From positions 42,374 through 47,744 of the forward strand of contig JAPCJN010000004.1 of assembly GCA_027886925.1 (NCBI GenBank): 5,371 bases of DNA. The letters run 5' to 3'. This stretch comes from Nitrososphaerota archaeon. GTDB taxonomy: Archaea; Thermoproteota; Nitrososphaeria; Nitrososphaerales; UBA183. A program made the translations under genes and the position numbers. The notes under the pieces are model-generated. The model made no database searches. It worked only from the letters and a program-made list of their open reading frames with translations, and had not been told where the DNA came from. Of this stretch, positions 1 to 5,366 are shown in pieces; position 1 is the stretch's first letter, and each line of letters opens with the position of its first letter.

Positions 1-1106
1 GGAAACCCCGGGTCCTGCCTCAGGACGTGACGCTGAACTTGGACAAGGGCGCACCGGTCCCTGAAGGCTACAGGGTGACCAACGACGACGAGTCGATTTG
101 GATTGCACGATGGATAGACAAGCTCACCGGGAAGGAGAAATACGTCTGGCCCCACGAGAGCTCCGACATTCAGCAGTCGCGGAACAAGCAGAAGTATGAC
201 AAGGCCCTCAAGATAGGGGAGAGGCTCCCCAAGTTGCAGGCGGCGATCCGGAAAAAACTGGCAGACAGGGACGAGAGGGAACGTAAGATTGCGACCGTGT
301 GCTACCTGATAGATGAGGTGGGCATGCGAGTAGGCGACGAGAAGGACGAAGACGAGGCCGACACGGTCGGCGCCACCACCTTGAGGGTCGAGCACATCAA
401 GAGGCTCGACGAGCAGGCGATTGAGTTCGACTTCTTGGGAAAGGACAGCGTGAGGTGGGTGAAGAAGTTGGATTCGCCCGACCCTGCCTTGGTCGGGAAC
501 ATGAGGAAGTTCATGACGGGGAACAAGCCCGACGCGCAGATCTTCGAAGGGGTGAACTCCGCCCACGTCAACGCCTTCCTCTCTGGCATCGTCGACGGCC
601 TGAGCGCCAAGGTCTTCAGGACCTATCACGCGACGAGGACGGTCGAAGAGGCTCTAAAGTCAAAGGACGTGAGAACGGCCGACGACCTCGAGAAACTCTA
701 TTTCGCCAAGGAGGCGAACCTGGCCGCCGCGATATACTGCAACCACAAGCGCACCCCCCCGAAGACCTGGGATGAGTCTCTGAAGAAGAAGGAGCAGAAG
801 CTCGCCGAGTACAGGACAAAGGGGAAGGAAGAGAGGATCCAGAAGATGGAGAAGGATATTGAGCTCACAAAGAAGACCAAGGAGTACAACCTGAACACTT
901 CGATGAAGAACTACATAGACCCGAGGACCTACAAGTCCTGGTGCGACTACGTGGGGCTTGACTGGAACAAGCTCTACTCAAAGTCGCTTCAGAGGAAATT
1001 CTCGTGGGTTGCGCAGTCTAGGAGGGTATGGGCTGATGGCGGGACCGCCGTCGCCCCCGTGGCCGAGACCAACCCCCATGAAACTAACCCGCAATCAACT
1101 TCCTGA
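1..1106 (+). CDS. DNA topoisomerase IB, eukaryotic/thaumarchaeal type (5'-truncated by window edge)
   Basis: This enzyme relaxes positive and negative supercoils by cutting one DNA strand through a 3'-phosphotyrosine bond. The reading frame is already open at base 3 (codons for KPRVLPQD), which matches the human KRRIMPEDIIIN segment, so the GTG at 27 is internal and roughly 190 N-terminal residues are missing. Counting from that GTG, all five catalytic positions are present: Arg101 (VGMRVG, human R488), Lys139 (FDFLGKDSVRW, K532), Arg198 (KVFRTYHAT, R590), His240 (CNHKRTPPKTW, H632) and the nucleophile Tyr296 (MKNYIDPR, Y723). Residues about 247-288 are highly charged and correspond to the coiled-coil linker. 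About 30 residues after the catalytic domain form a poorly conserved tail. In archaea this family marks Thaumarchaeota and close kin. The last 23 bp overlap the convergent endonuclease IV gene. Identification is secure; only the start is unseen. Confidence 0.96.
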   Translation, partial: KPRVLPQDVTLNLDKGAPVPEGYRVTNDDESIWIARWIDKLTGKEKYVWPHESSDIQQSRNKQKYDKALKIGERLPKLQAAIRKKLADRDERERKIATVCYLIDEVGMRVGDEKDEDEADTVGATTLRVEHIKRLDEQAIEFDFLGKDSVRWVKKLDSPDPALVGNMRKFMTGNKPDAQIFEGVNSAHVNAFLSGIVDGLSAKVFRTYHATRTVEEALKSKDVRTADDLEKLYFAKEANLAAAIYCNHKRTPPKTWDESLKKKEQKLAEYRTKGKEERIQKMEKDIELTKKTKEYNLNTSMKNYIDPRTYKSWCDYVGLDWNKLYSKSLQRKFSWVAQSRRVWADGGTAVAPVAETNPHETNPQSTS

Positions 1107-1947
1107 CCAGCTTCATGTTAGCGTCGTCCTTCTTCCTGTCTTCCACAGGGATCTCCATGAGCATCGGAAGTTGCGCGTTCTCGCGGTAGCGTAGGAAAGC
1201 CTGGAACCCCTTCTTGCCGATGTATCCCTCGCCGATGAATTGGTGTCTGTCGAGGTTGCTTCCCATCGGGCCCTTCGAATCGTTGAGGTGCACCACCTTC
1301 AACCTATCATAGCCCACGATGTCATCGAACATCTCCATCGTGCGTTTCACGCCCTCCTCGTTCGCGATGTCGAAGCCCGCCGCGAAGATATGGCAGGTAT
1401 CGACACAGACGCCCATCCTCTTTGGCTGCTTCACCCCGTCCAAAATCGCCCGCAGTTCCTCGAACCTCGAGCCCACAGCGCCTCTCTGACCCGCGGCCGT
1501 CTCTATGAGCAGCATCGTCTTCCCTTCGCTCTTCTCTATCGCCTGGTTGCAAGACTCGATGACATTCCGCACCCCCACCGCTGAGCCCTCGCCTTCGTGG
1601 TAGCCGATGTGAGCCACAAGATAGTCGACACCCAGCATTCCGCACCTAGACATCTCGGCCGTGAGAGAGTCCCGACTTTTCCTCTGGTATTCCGTGATCG
1701 ACGTAGCGAGGTTGGGGAGGTACGGCATGTGCGCGACAATCTTCTCGAAGCCTGCCTTATCCCTCTTCTGGGCGAAGAGACCTGCTTGCGTTTCATCCAG
1801 GGGGCTGAACTTCCATCCACGGGGATTCCGGGTGAAGACTTGGAAGGTCGTGCAACCTAGCTCGACGGCGCGGTCGACAGCTAGGTCGAGTGAGCCTGAG
1901 ATTGACACATGAAATCCGAGGAGAGGCTTGCTCTGCAATTCTCCCAT
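1084..1947 (-). CDS. nfo: Endonuclease IV (AP endonuclease family 2)
   Basis: This is a base-excision-repair enzyme with three bound zinc ions that cuts the DNA backbone 5' of abasic sites. It forms a TIM barrel. Counting from the ATG at 1947 (287 aa, normal family length), the metal ligands known from E. coli Nfo can all be placed: His73 (AHMPYLPN), His113 (LVAHIGYHEG), Glu149 (LLIETAAGQ), Asp183 and His186 (VCVDTCHIFAAGFD), His220 (VVHLNDSK), Asp233 and His235 (NLDRHQFIGEG) and Glu265 (LMEIP). The motif around His113 reads HIGYH where bacterial enzymes usually have HPGSH, a mild divergence that keeps the ligand. A TTG codon at 1950 just before the ATG is a possible start adding one residue; ATG is preferred. 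There is no Shine-Dalgarno, but a TATA-like box about 23 nt upstream fits a leaderless message. The gene ends inside the 3' end of topoisomerase IB. Confidence 0.96.
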   Translation of the reverse strand: MGELQSKPLLGFHVSISGSLDLAVDRAVELGCTTFQVFTRNPRGWKFSPLDETQAGLFAQKRDKAGFEKIVAHMPYLPNLATSITEYQRKSRDSLTAEMSRCGMLGVDYLVAHIGYHEGEGSAVGVRNVIESCNQAIEKSEGKTMLLIETAAGQRGAVGSRFEELRAILDGVKQPKRMGVCVDTCHIFAAGFDIANEEGVKRTMEMFDDIVGYDRLKVVHLNDSKGPMGSNLDRHQFIGEGYIGKKGFQAFLRYRENAQLPMLMEIPVEDRKKDDANMKLVRKLIAG

Positions 1948-1961
1948 CAAAACATTAAGGA

Positions 1962-1993
1962 TGTGGGTTTAAGGCTCTTGGCCTAAACCCACA
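1962..1993. promoter_or_regulatory. Palindrome over the probable nfo promoter
   Basis: Perfect 10-bp inverted arms (TGTGGGTTTA at 1962-1971 and TAAACCCACA at 1984-1993) flank a 12-nt centre that can pair three more bases (GGC/GCC) beyond a one-base bulge, leaving a 5-nt loop. On the minus strand the arm nearest nfo contains the TATA-like CTTAAA at about 1968-1973, roughly 23 nt before the nfo ATG at 1947. Known archaeal repressors often bind palindromes over TATA/BRE elements, so an operator is plausible. A hairpin ending the upstream membrane-protein transcript, whose stop lies at 2026-2028, is the main alternative. The symmetry is seen directly; the role is inferred. Confidence 0.5.
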
Positions 1994-2025
1994 ATCTCCA
2001 GTTTTTGTTCTTCGCTTGGGCAGGC

Positions 2026-2550
2026 CTACTCTAGCGCTTGGGGGGCAGTCGTGGGACTACCTTCGGGGGCAGTCGTGGGACTACTGCTCGTGCTAGATTT
2101 GGCGCGCCTTCTCGAAGAGGTTGCTGACTTTCTCCTAGCGCGCACCTTTGGGCTCTTCTCCGCCAGAGCGGAAGGGGAACCCACCATGACCGCGCTCACT
2201 GCAGGAAACGAGACAGCTGACGCATCTATCGATGCGATCGACGTCGCTGGGCTTGAACCTGCCGCGGCTACCTCCGCCGTCATCGTGGAGACCACGCTGG
2301 AAGCCATTACGTGTGCTTCTTCGGCGGGGGCTTCAACTATCGACGGCTGGGTTGCGGTCACTTCTGGCATTGGCGCCGTTGAGTTCTCCGAGTCTATTAC
2401 TGAAAGGGATGTCGAGAGAGTCTCGATTGACGAGGCTCCAGAAACGAAGGACTGTGAGGCTCCTACTTGCCTCGGCTTGACTGCGTATAGAACTGCCGCG
2501 ACTCCTACGCCGGTGCCTAAGAGTATGGTCAGCATCTGTTCAAAGACCAT
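2026..2550 (-). CDS. Membrane-anchored Ser/Ala/Thr-rich protein of unknown function with basic C-terminal region
   Basis: I do not recognise this protein. From the ATG at 2550 (174 aa) it shows one hydrophobic segment at about residues 7-24 (LTILLGTGVGVAAVLYAV), then KPR, then about 105 residues of low-complexity Ser/Ala/Val/Thr/Pro with scattered Glu/Asp. A basic patch follows at about 132-152 (KSPKVRARRK and RRRAK), and two tandem copies of SPTTAPxx sit at the C-terminus. An in-frame ATG pair at 2592 would add 14 residues including two Arg and one Lys; 2550 is preferred because the hydrophobic segment then starts near the N-terminus and a TATA-like TCTTATC lies about 23 nt upstream. With that start, positive charge after the helix favours a cytoplasmic C-terminus. 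A plus-strand frame (2051-2623) is also open here, so the coding strand is probable rather than certain. No catalytic motif is visible. Confidence 0.62.
   Translation of the reverse strand: MVFEQMLTILLGTGVGVAAVLYAVKPRQVGASQSFVSGASSIETLSTSLSVIDSENSTAPMPEVTATQPSIVEAPAEEAHVMASSVVSTMTAEVAAAGSSPATSIASIDASAVSFPAVSAVMVGSPSALAEKSPKVRARRKSATSSRRRAKSSTSSSPTTAPEGSPTTAPQALE
2041..2084. repeat. Two-copy 24-bp tandem repeat
   Basis: The same 20 bases, GGGGGCAGTCGTGGGACTAC, occur at 2041-2060 and 2065-2084, separated by 4 nt. The 24-bp period is eight codons, and on the minus strand each copy encodes SPTTAPxx at the C-terminus of the membrane-anchored protein. The copies are identical at the DNA level, which suggests a recent duplication or slippage event. 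Confidence 0.85.
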
Positions 2551-2569
2551 TTTTGCTGTTACACCAGAC

Positions 2570-2576
2570 GATAAGA
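2570..2576 (-). promoter_or_regulatory. Possible TATA box for the membrane-anchored protein
   Basis: On the minus strand TCTTATC (2576-2570) is centred about 23 nt upstream of the ATG at 2550, the same spacing as the TATA-like box of nfo. It would give a leaderless or very short-leader transcript and supports the downstream start over the one at 2592. The match is weak, and the AT-rich stretch further up (about 2612-2632) could instead serve the longer form. Confidence 0.3.
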
Positions 2577-2649
2577 CGCGGCATCGCATCATTTGCTGTC
2601 AAGTCAAACGCATTTCACAATGAAATCAAATTGCGGCACACTCTGAAAC

Positions 2650-2664
2650 GGACGACGTCGGTCC
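2650..2664. promoter_or_regulatory. Small palindromic element in a divergent promoter region
   Basis: GGACGACGTCGGTCC contains the perfect 8-bp palindrome CGACGTCG (2653-2660) and has complementary ends (GGAC/GTCC). It lies about 25 bp upstream of the TATA box of the gene at 2724 and about 100 bp upstream of the divergent gene on the other strand. That position suits a regulator-binding site, but short GC palindromes also arise by chance in a GC-rich genome. Confidence 0.25.
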
Positions 2665-2688
2665 TTCGACGCGCGGAAATCAATAATC

Positions 2689-2695
2689 TTATATT
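2689..2695 (+). promoter_or_regulatory. Archaeal TATA box for the roadblock-like gene
   Basis: TTATATT is the clearest TATA-like element in the window and stands in an AT-rich patch within otherwise GC-rich sequence. Its centre is about 32 nt before the ATG at 2724. With the usual archaeal spacing of about 26 nt from TATA centre to transcription start, the leader would be only about 6 nt. No Shine-Dalgarno is seen before that ATG, in keeping with a near-leaderless message. Confidence 0.6.
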
Positions 2696-2723
2696 GAACT
2701 GAAGCGAAATCCACGTTAACTGC

Positions 2724-3113
2724 ATGACTTATCCGCTAGACAAGCTCTGTTATCAAGTCTTCAAGTTCGACCGCCGAGTGAGATATGCCGGAATCCTCGA
2801 TGACACCGGCCGCATAATCGCCGGGGGGATGAGAAAGGGAATCTCTTCCTTGGAACCGGCGAGCGAAGACCTCAGATTGATGGCGAACCTTACCATCCAG
2901 ATCGGCACCGACAAGACGTGGGACCAGTACTTTGGGAAGATCCAGTATACCTTCGTCAAGCGCGAAAAAGTCAACATGCTCATCTTCGGGGTCGGGAACA
3001 ACCTCATGCTCATAACGACCCAGCCAGACTTTGACATGGAACAGATAGCCACCCTAAGGGACACCGTAATCACGATCTACAGCACCGGAATGATCCCTGA
3101 GAAAGTCAAATAG
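2724..3113 (+). CDS. Small roadblock/LC7-like protein, probably DUF6659 family
   Basis: This 129-residue soluble protein resembles the small proteins, often in several copies per genome, that thaumarchaeal genomes carry under the DUF6659 label; the assignment is from memory of the pattern, not a search. The segment at residues 19-40 (VRYAGILDDTGRIIAGGMRKGI) reads as a beta-hairpin followed by a Gly-Gly-Met turn. An alpha-helical stretch (about 47-70) and beta strands at about 73-99 (QYTFVKREK, VNMLIFGVG, LMLITTQPD) follow, then a C-terminal helix (104-119). This order fits a roadblock/LC7 or profilin-like fold. Such domains usually act as small dimerisation or scaffold modules, often with GTPases or signalling proteins, but no partner is visible here. 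It has its own TATA box, diverges from the membrane-anchored gene and is not in an operon. Function is unknown. Confidence 0.85.
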   Translation: MTYPLDKLCYQVFKFDRRVRYAGILDDTGRIIAGGMRKGISSLEPASEDLRLMANLTIQIGTDKTWDQYFGKIQYTFVKREKVNMLIFGVGNNLMLITTQPDFDMEQIATLRDTVITIYSTGMIPEKVK

Positions 3114-3209
3114 AATAGCGACGAACTTACTGCTTCGCCATTTTGTCGGCGCACCAGGACCTTTTCAGCTCCGCCCCGGTTCCCTCTGTAATATCAACTA
3201 ACTGGGGAC

Positions 3210-3215
3210 TTTTTT
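3210..3215 (+). terminator. T-run, possible transcription terminator after the roadblock-like gene
   Basis: A run of six T residues lies about 100 nt after the stop codon at 3111-3113. Archaeal RNA polymerase terminates at T-rich tracts without needing a hairpin, so this could end the plus-strand transcript. The distance from the stop and the single tract make the call weak. Confidence 0.3.
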
Positions 3216-3240
3216 GACGACCACGACAATCCGACGCGAT

Positions 3241-3274
3241 CCGCTTGAAAGTTCCGCCCAAAAATTTGAAGCGG
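3241..3274. repeat. Inverted repeat in the convergent intergenic region
   Basis: CCGCTT at 3241-3246 pairs with AAGCGG at 3269-3274, and after one G-G mismatch three further A-T pairs follow (AAA 3248-3250 with TTT 3265-3267). The loop contains a five-A run, which is a T-run on the minus strand. It lies 66-99 nt beyond the stop of the JAMM gene and could form part of that gene's 3' end. The rest of the 226-bp gap (3114-3339) shows no recognisable gene or RNA. Confidence 0.35.
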
Positions 3275-3339
3275 CTGGGAAGCGACGAGTAGCCAACCAC
3301 TCTTGCGGCAAACGGCCCGTACCCTGCTTCTGTGCGGCC

Positions 3340-3723
3340 CTACCTCACTTCGTATTGCAACGGGTTCCCGTGGACGTCGTAGATCTTCAGGCAGGACTCG
3401 TCAGCGTAGGGGTAGCCTGCAATCACCATTATGTTCCCCGTGACGTGGAGAAGGTCCTCATGAGAGGGGATGGCATACCCCGAGGGATGCGAGTGCGCCA
3501 CGCCGACATAACTGAGGTCTATCGGGATCATGCCCCAGCCGAACGCCGAAAAGCCACTGCCGTGCACGGCGTTTGGGGGGATGACCACGCTATCCACCTC
3601 CACCACGCCTTTCTTCTTCTTCCCTCGGAGGAGGAGGATCCCCTCCTTCGGGTGGAACATCTTGGAGTACGAGAGGACGCTGTCCAGCACTTCCCTGTGC
3701 AAGATGACGCTCTTCACAGCCAC
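3340..3723 (-). CDS. JAMM/MPN+ metalloprotease (Mov34/MPN/PAD-1 family), probable modifier-removing isopeptidase
   Basis: This 127-residue protein is a minimal, stand-alone zinc JAMM domain. The full signature is present: Glu27 (HPKEGILLLRG), then His77-Ser-His79-Pro (GVAHSHPSG), Ser87 and Asp90 (IPSHED), so the zinc ligands and catalytic acid are intact and the protein should be active. Related archaeal enzymes such as HvJAMM1 of Haloferax cleave ubiquitin-like SAMP modifiers from proteins; the eukaryotic relative Rpn11 does this at the proteasome. There is no signal peptide or membrane segment, so it should be cytoplasmic. The start is GTG at 3723; a second GTG two codons later is possible, and the frame upstream has no other start before a stop. 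It diverges from psmA, which suggests a link to proteolysis. Which modifier it removes cannot be read from the sequence. Confidence 0.93.
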   Translation of the reverse strand: MAVKSVILHREVLDSVLSYSKMFHPKEGILLLRGKKKKGVVEVDSVVIPPNAVHGSGFSAFGWGMIPIDLSYVGVAHSHPSGYAIPSHEDLLHVTGNIMVIAGYPYADESCLKIYDVHGNPLQYEVR

Positions 3724-3794
3724 GTCTAGAGCACCGCCGACGCTCGACGGCGCGCCTTTGCAGACTTCGATGTCATCGCTGGAACGTCATCCGG

Positions 3795-3824
3795 CCGCAG
3801 AGCGCTCTCATAAAGCTCCTGCGG
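3795..3824. repeat. Hairpin-forming inverted repeat between JAMM and proteasome genes
   Basis: CCGCAG (3795-3800) pairs with CTGCGG (3819-3824). The stem extends by AGC/GCT (3801-3803 with 3815-3817) past a one-base bulge, leaving an 11-nt loop that contains CATAAA. It sits in the 188-bp divergent intergenic region, upstream of the psmA TATA box. It could be a regulatory site or part of the JAMM 5' leader; no role can be assigned. Confidence 0.35.
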
Positions 3825-3856
3825 GGCGCGAAAGGCGTCTCGCAATTCGAGAAGGG

Positions 3857-3863
3857 TTTAAAA
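3857..3863 (+). promoter_or_regulatory. psmA: Probable TATA box for psmA
   Basis: TTTAAAA lies in an AT-rich patch about 52 nt before the psmA ATG. Standard archaeal spacing would place the transcription start near 3886, giving a leader of about 25 nt that includes the GAGGT at 3893-3897. This is the best promoter candidate for the psmA-SBDS unit. Confidence 0.5.
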
Positions 3864-3892
3864 CAACCTGAAAAGGCTCCTTCTTAGACAAA

Positions 3893-3897
3893 GAGGT
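3893..3897 (+). promoter_or_regulatory. Shine-Dalgarno-like GAGGT upstream of psmA
   Basis: GAGGT is complementary to the ACCUC in the 3' end of 16S rRNA. It stands 4 nt before an out-of-frame ATG at 3902 but 14 nt before the psmA ATG at 3912, which is long for a normal site. No in-frame psmA start closer to it exists, because a TGA (3903-3905) closes that frame upstream. Confidence 0.4.
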
Positions 3898-3901
3898 TTT
3901 G

Positions 3902-3937
3902 ATGAAATACTATGTTCGCACCTTCTGCTGGCTATGA
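3902..3937 (+). other. Short out-of-frame ORF overlapping the psmA start (possible leader ORF)
   Basis: The ATG at 3902 opens an 11-codon frame (MKYYVRTFCWL, then TGA) that overlaps the first nine codons of psmA in another frame. Its ATG is closer to the GAGGT Shine-Dalgarno (4-nt gap) than the psmA ATG is. It could be a chance ORF, or a leader that modulates initiation at psmA by ribosome handover. Its peptide resembles nothing I know. Confidence 0.2.
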
Positions 3938-4661
3938 CAGGGCAATAACGATTTTCTCGCCGGACGGCAGGCTCTACCAGGTCGAATACGCATTGGAGAC
4001 GGTCAGGCGCGGAAGCCTCGCCGTAGGCGTAAGAACGGACGACGGCGTGATCCTCGCGGTCGAGGAGAGGGGCCGGAAGCTCCAGAGCGGCGAGTCCATC
4101 GTGAAGATGTTCCAGATCGACGACCACATCGGGGCTGTCGGCGCCGGGTACATCCCGGACGCGAGGATACAGGTCGACAACGCGAGGGTCATCGCCCAGA
4201 GCAACCGCCTTGTCTACGACGAGCCCGTCGACATCGAGACGGTGGCGAAGAGGATAGCCGACCTCAACCAGCAATACACCCAATATGCCGGGGTCAGGCC
4301 GTTCGGGGTCTCCCTCATTATCTCCGGAGTCGACGAGAACCGCGGACCGGTCGTGTTCCTCACCGACCCTACGGGCGCGTACCTCGGGTTCGACGCCATC
4401 GCCATCGGGGCAGGCAGCGACCAGGTCAACGAGTATCTCGAGAAGAATTACAACCCAGGGATCACCCTGGAGCAGGGAATAACGCTGGCGATCGAGTGCA
4501 TCTACCTGGTGAGCGAAGACAAACAGGGGGTTTTCCACATAAAGACAGCGGTGGTCGAAGCGGAGACGAAGAAGATGCGAAGGCTCAGCCAGGACGAGAT
4601 CGCAAAGCACGCCGCCAACGCCAAGACGCGCAGCGAAAAATCCTCCACAAAGGGAACCTAA
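3912..4661 (+). CDS. psmA: 20S proteasome alpha subunit
   Basis: It forms the outer seven-membered rings of the 20S proteasome, which gate entry to the chamber and bind the ATPase regulators; alpha subunits are not catalytic. The 249-aa length is normal. The N-terminal signature is intact (YDRAITIFSPDGRLYQVEYA, residues 8-27), including Tyr8-Asp9-Arg10 that order the gate. Lys65 (ESIVKMF) matches Thermoplasma Lys66, which accepts the HbYX tail of the activating ATPase. QQYTQYAGVRPFGVSL (120-135) is the strongly conserved central motif. The C-terminus ends in a charged, Ser/Thr/Lys-rich tail (about 230-249), typically disordered. The start is fixed by the family N-terminus and an upstream in-frame stop. 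SBDS follows after 15 bp, so the two are probably co-transcribed. The beta subunit gene is not in the window. Confidence 0.97.
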   Translation: MFAPSAGYDRAITIFSPDGRLYQVEYALETVRRGSLAVGVRTDDGVILAVEERGRKLQSGESIVKMFQIDDHIGAVGAGYIPDARIQVDNARVIAQSNRLVYDEPVDIETVAKRIADLNQQYTQYAGVRPFGVSLIISGVDENRGPVVFLTDPTGAYLGFDAIAIGAGSDQVNEYLEKNYNPGITLEQGITLAIECIYLVSEDKQGVFHIKTAVVEAETKKMRRLSQDEIAKHAANAKTRSEKSSTKGT

Positions 4662-4676
4662 GCCTGATGTAGGTTC

Positions 4677-5366
4677 ATGTCAAGCAACTTCACGACCGTT
4701 CGCCTCGTCATCGAAGGGGAACGCTACGAGATAATGGTAAACCCAGACGCAGCCCTCAGCTACAAGACCGGAAGGCCGGTCGAGCCCTCGCAGGTGATAG
4801 GCATCGACGAGGTCTTCGCCGACGCCAACAGGGGACTTCGCGCTTCGGGGGAGAAGCTGAAGAAGCACTTCGGGACCGACGACCACGCCAAGGCCGCGAT
4901 CGAGGTCTTGAAGCGCGGCGAGCTACAGCTGACCCAGGAGCAGCGTCGCAAGATGACCGAGGAAAAGCGCAGGCAGATAGTGAACATGATCTCAAAGACC
5001 TACGTCGACCCCAAGACCGGCCTCCCTCACCCTCCGGTGAGGATAGAGCAGGCGATGCAGGAGGCGAGGGTCACCTTCGACCCCTTCAAGGACACGAACG
5101 AGCAGCTGAAGACGATACTCGACGAGGTCCGCAAGATCATCCCGCTAAAGTCAGAGAAGGTCAAGCTCGTCGTGAAGGTCCCTGCACAGTACGCGGGTCA
5201 GACCATAGGGGTGCTGAAGGGCTTCGGCGAGATACTTAAAGAGGAGTGGGGGCAGGACGGTGGACTGTCCGTAGTGCTGGAAGTACCGGCCGCTTCCCAA
5301 CCCAGCCTAATTGACAGGTTGGGTGCGGTGACAAAGGGATCGGCACAGGTGACATTGGTGAAATGA
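4677..5366 (+). CDS. Ribosome maturation protein SBDS/Sdo1
   Basis: This is the archaeal homologue of human SBDS and yeast Sdo1. In the known system it works with an EF-2-like GTPase on the new large ribosomal subunit to release the anti-association factor aIF6. All three domains are present in 229 aa: an N-terminal FYSH domain (about 1-88) ending in KRGELQLT (79-86), matching human TKGEVQV; a helical middle domain (about 90-158) with the conserved YVDPKTGLPHPPVRIEQAM (109-127); and a ferredoxin-like C-terminal domain (about 160-229). The length is typical of archaea. The ATG at 4677 fits the family N-terminus; only a close, weak AGGT (4671-4674) precedes it, so it may depend partly on translation of psmA 15 bp upstream. 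In many archaea this gene sits between psmA and the exosome genes, as the context suggests here. Confidence 0.96.
   Translation: MSSNFTTVRLVIEGERYEIMVNPDAALSYKTGRPVEPSQVIGIDEVFADANRGLRASGEKLKKHFGTDDHAKAAIEVLKRGELQLTQEQRRKMTEEKRRQIVNMISKTYVDPKTGLPHPPVRIEQAMQEARVTFDPFKDTNEQLKTILDEVRKIIPLKSEKVKLVVKVPAQYAGQTIGVLKGFGEILKEEWGQDGGLSVVLEVPAASQPSLIDRLGAVTKGSAQVTLVK
5357..5361 (+). promoter_or_regulatory. Shine-Dalgarno for a following gene, expected rrp4
   Basis: GGTGA lies in the last codons of SBDS, 6 nt before an ATG at 5368-5370, two bases after the SBDS stop. That spacing is good for an archaeal ribosome-binding site. A second ATG (5363-5365) overlaps the stop but is too close to GGTGA. In the conserved archaeal cluster the gene after SBDS is usually the exosome subunit rrp4, but only four bases of any such gene are in view. 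Confidence 0.4.

Noticed and set aside
27..29. GTG at 27 as the true start of topoisomerase IB
   Set aside because: The frame is open to the window edge and the codons before it align with conserved family sequence (PRVLPQD against human RRIMPED), so the gene starts further upstream.
1240..1584. A 114-codon plus-strand frame within endonuclease IV
   Set aside because: It is a shadow of the nfo gene on the opposite strand; GC-rich coding sequence commonly leaves such frames open.
2051..2623. A 190-codon plus-strand open frame opposite the membrane-anchored protein
   Set aside because: It overlaps the minus-strand gene almost fully. It has scattered Cys and acidic residues without a domain pattern and no clear promoter before it. 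The minus-strand frame has a clean N-terminal helix and an in-frame repeat. Preference is moderate, not absolute.
3114..3339. Search for a tRNA or small RNA gene in the convergent gap
   Set aside because: No T-loop consensus (GTTCRANNC), acceptor stem pairing or C/D box pair could be found on either strand; only a short inverted repeat and a T-run are present.
3214..3729. A 171-codon plus-strand frame across the JAMM gene
   Set aside because: It is antisense to an intact JAMM protease with all catalytic residues, and its product has no recognisable pattern.
3858..4610. A 250-codon minus-strand open frame opposite psmA
   Set aside because: It is a mirror of the highly biased, GC-rich psmA coding sequence, whose plus-strand product is an unmistakable proteasome subunit. 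The antisense product is rich in Asp/Arg/Val and shows no motif.
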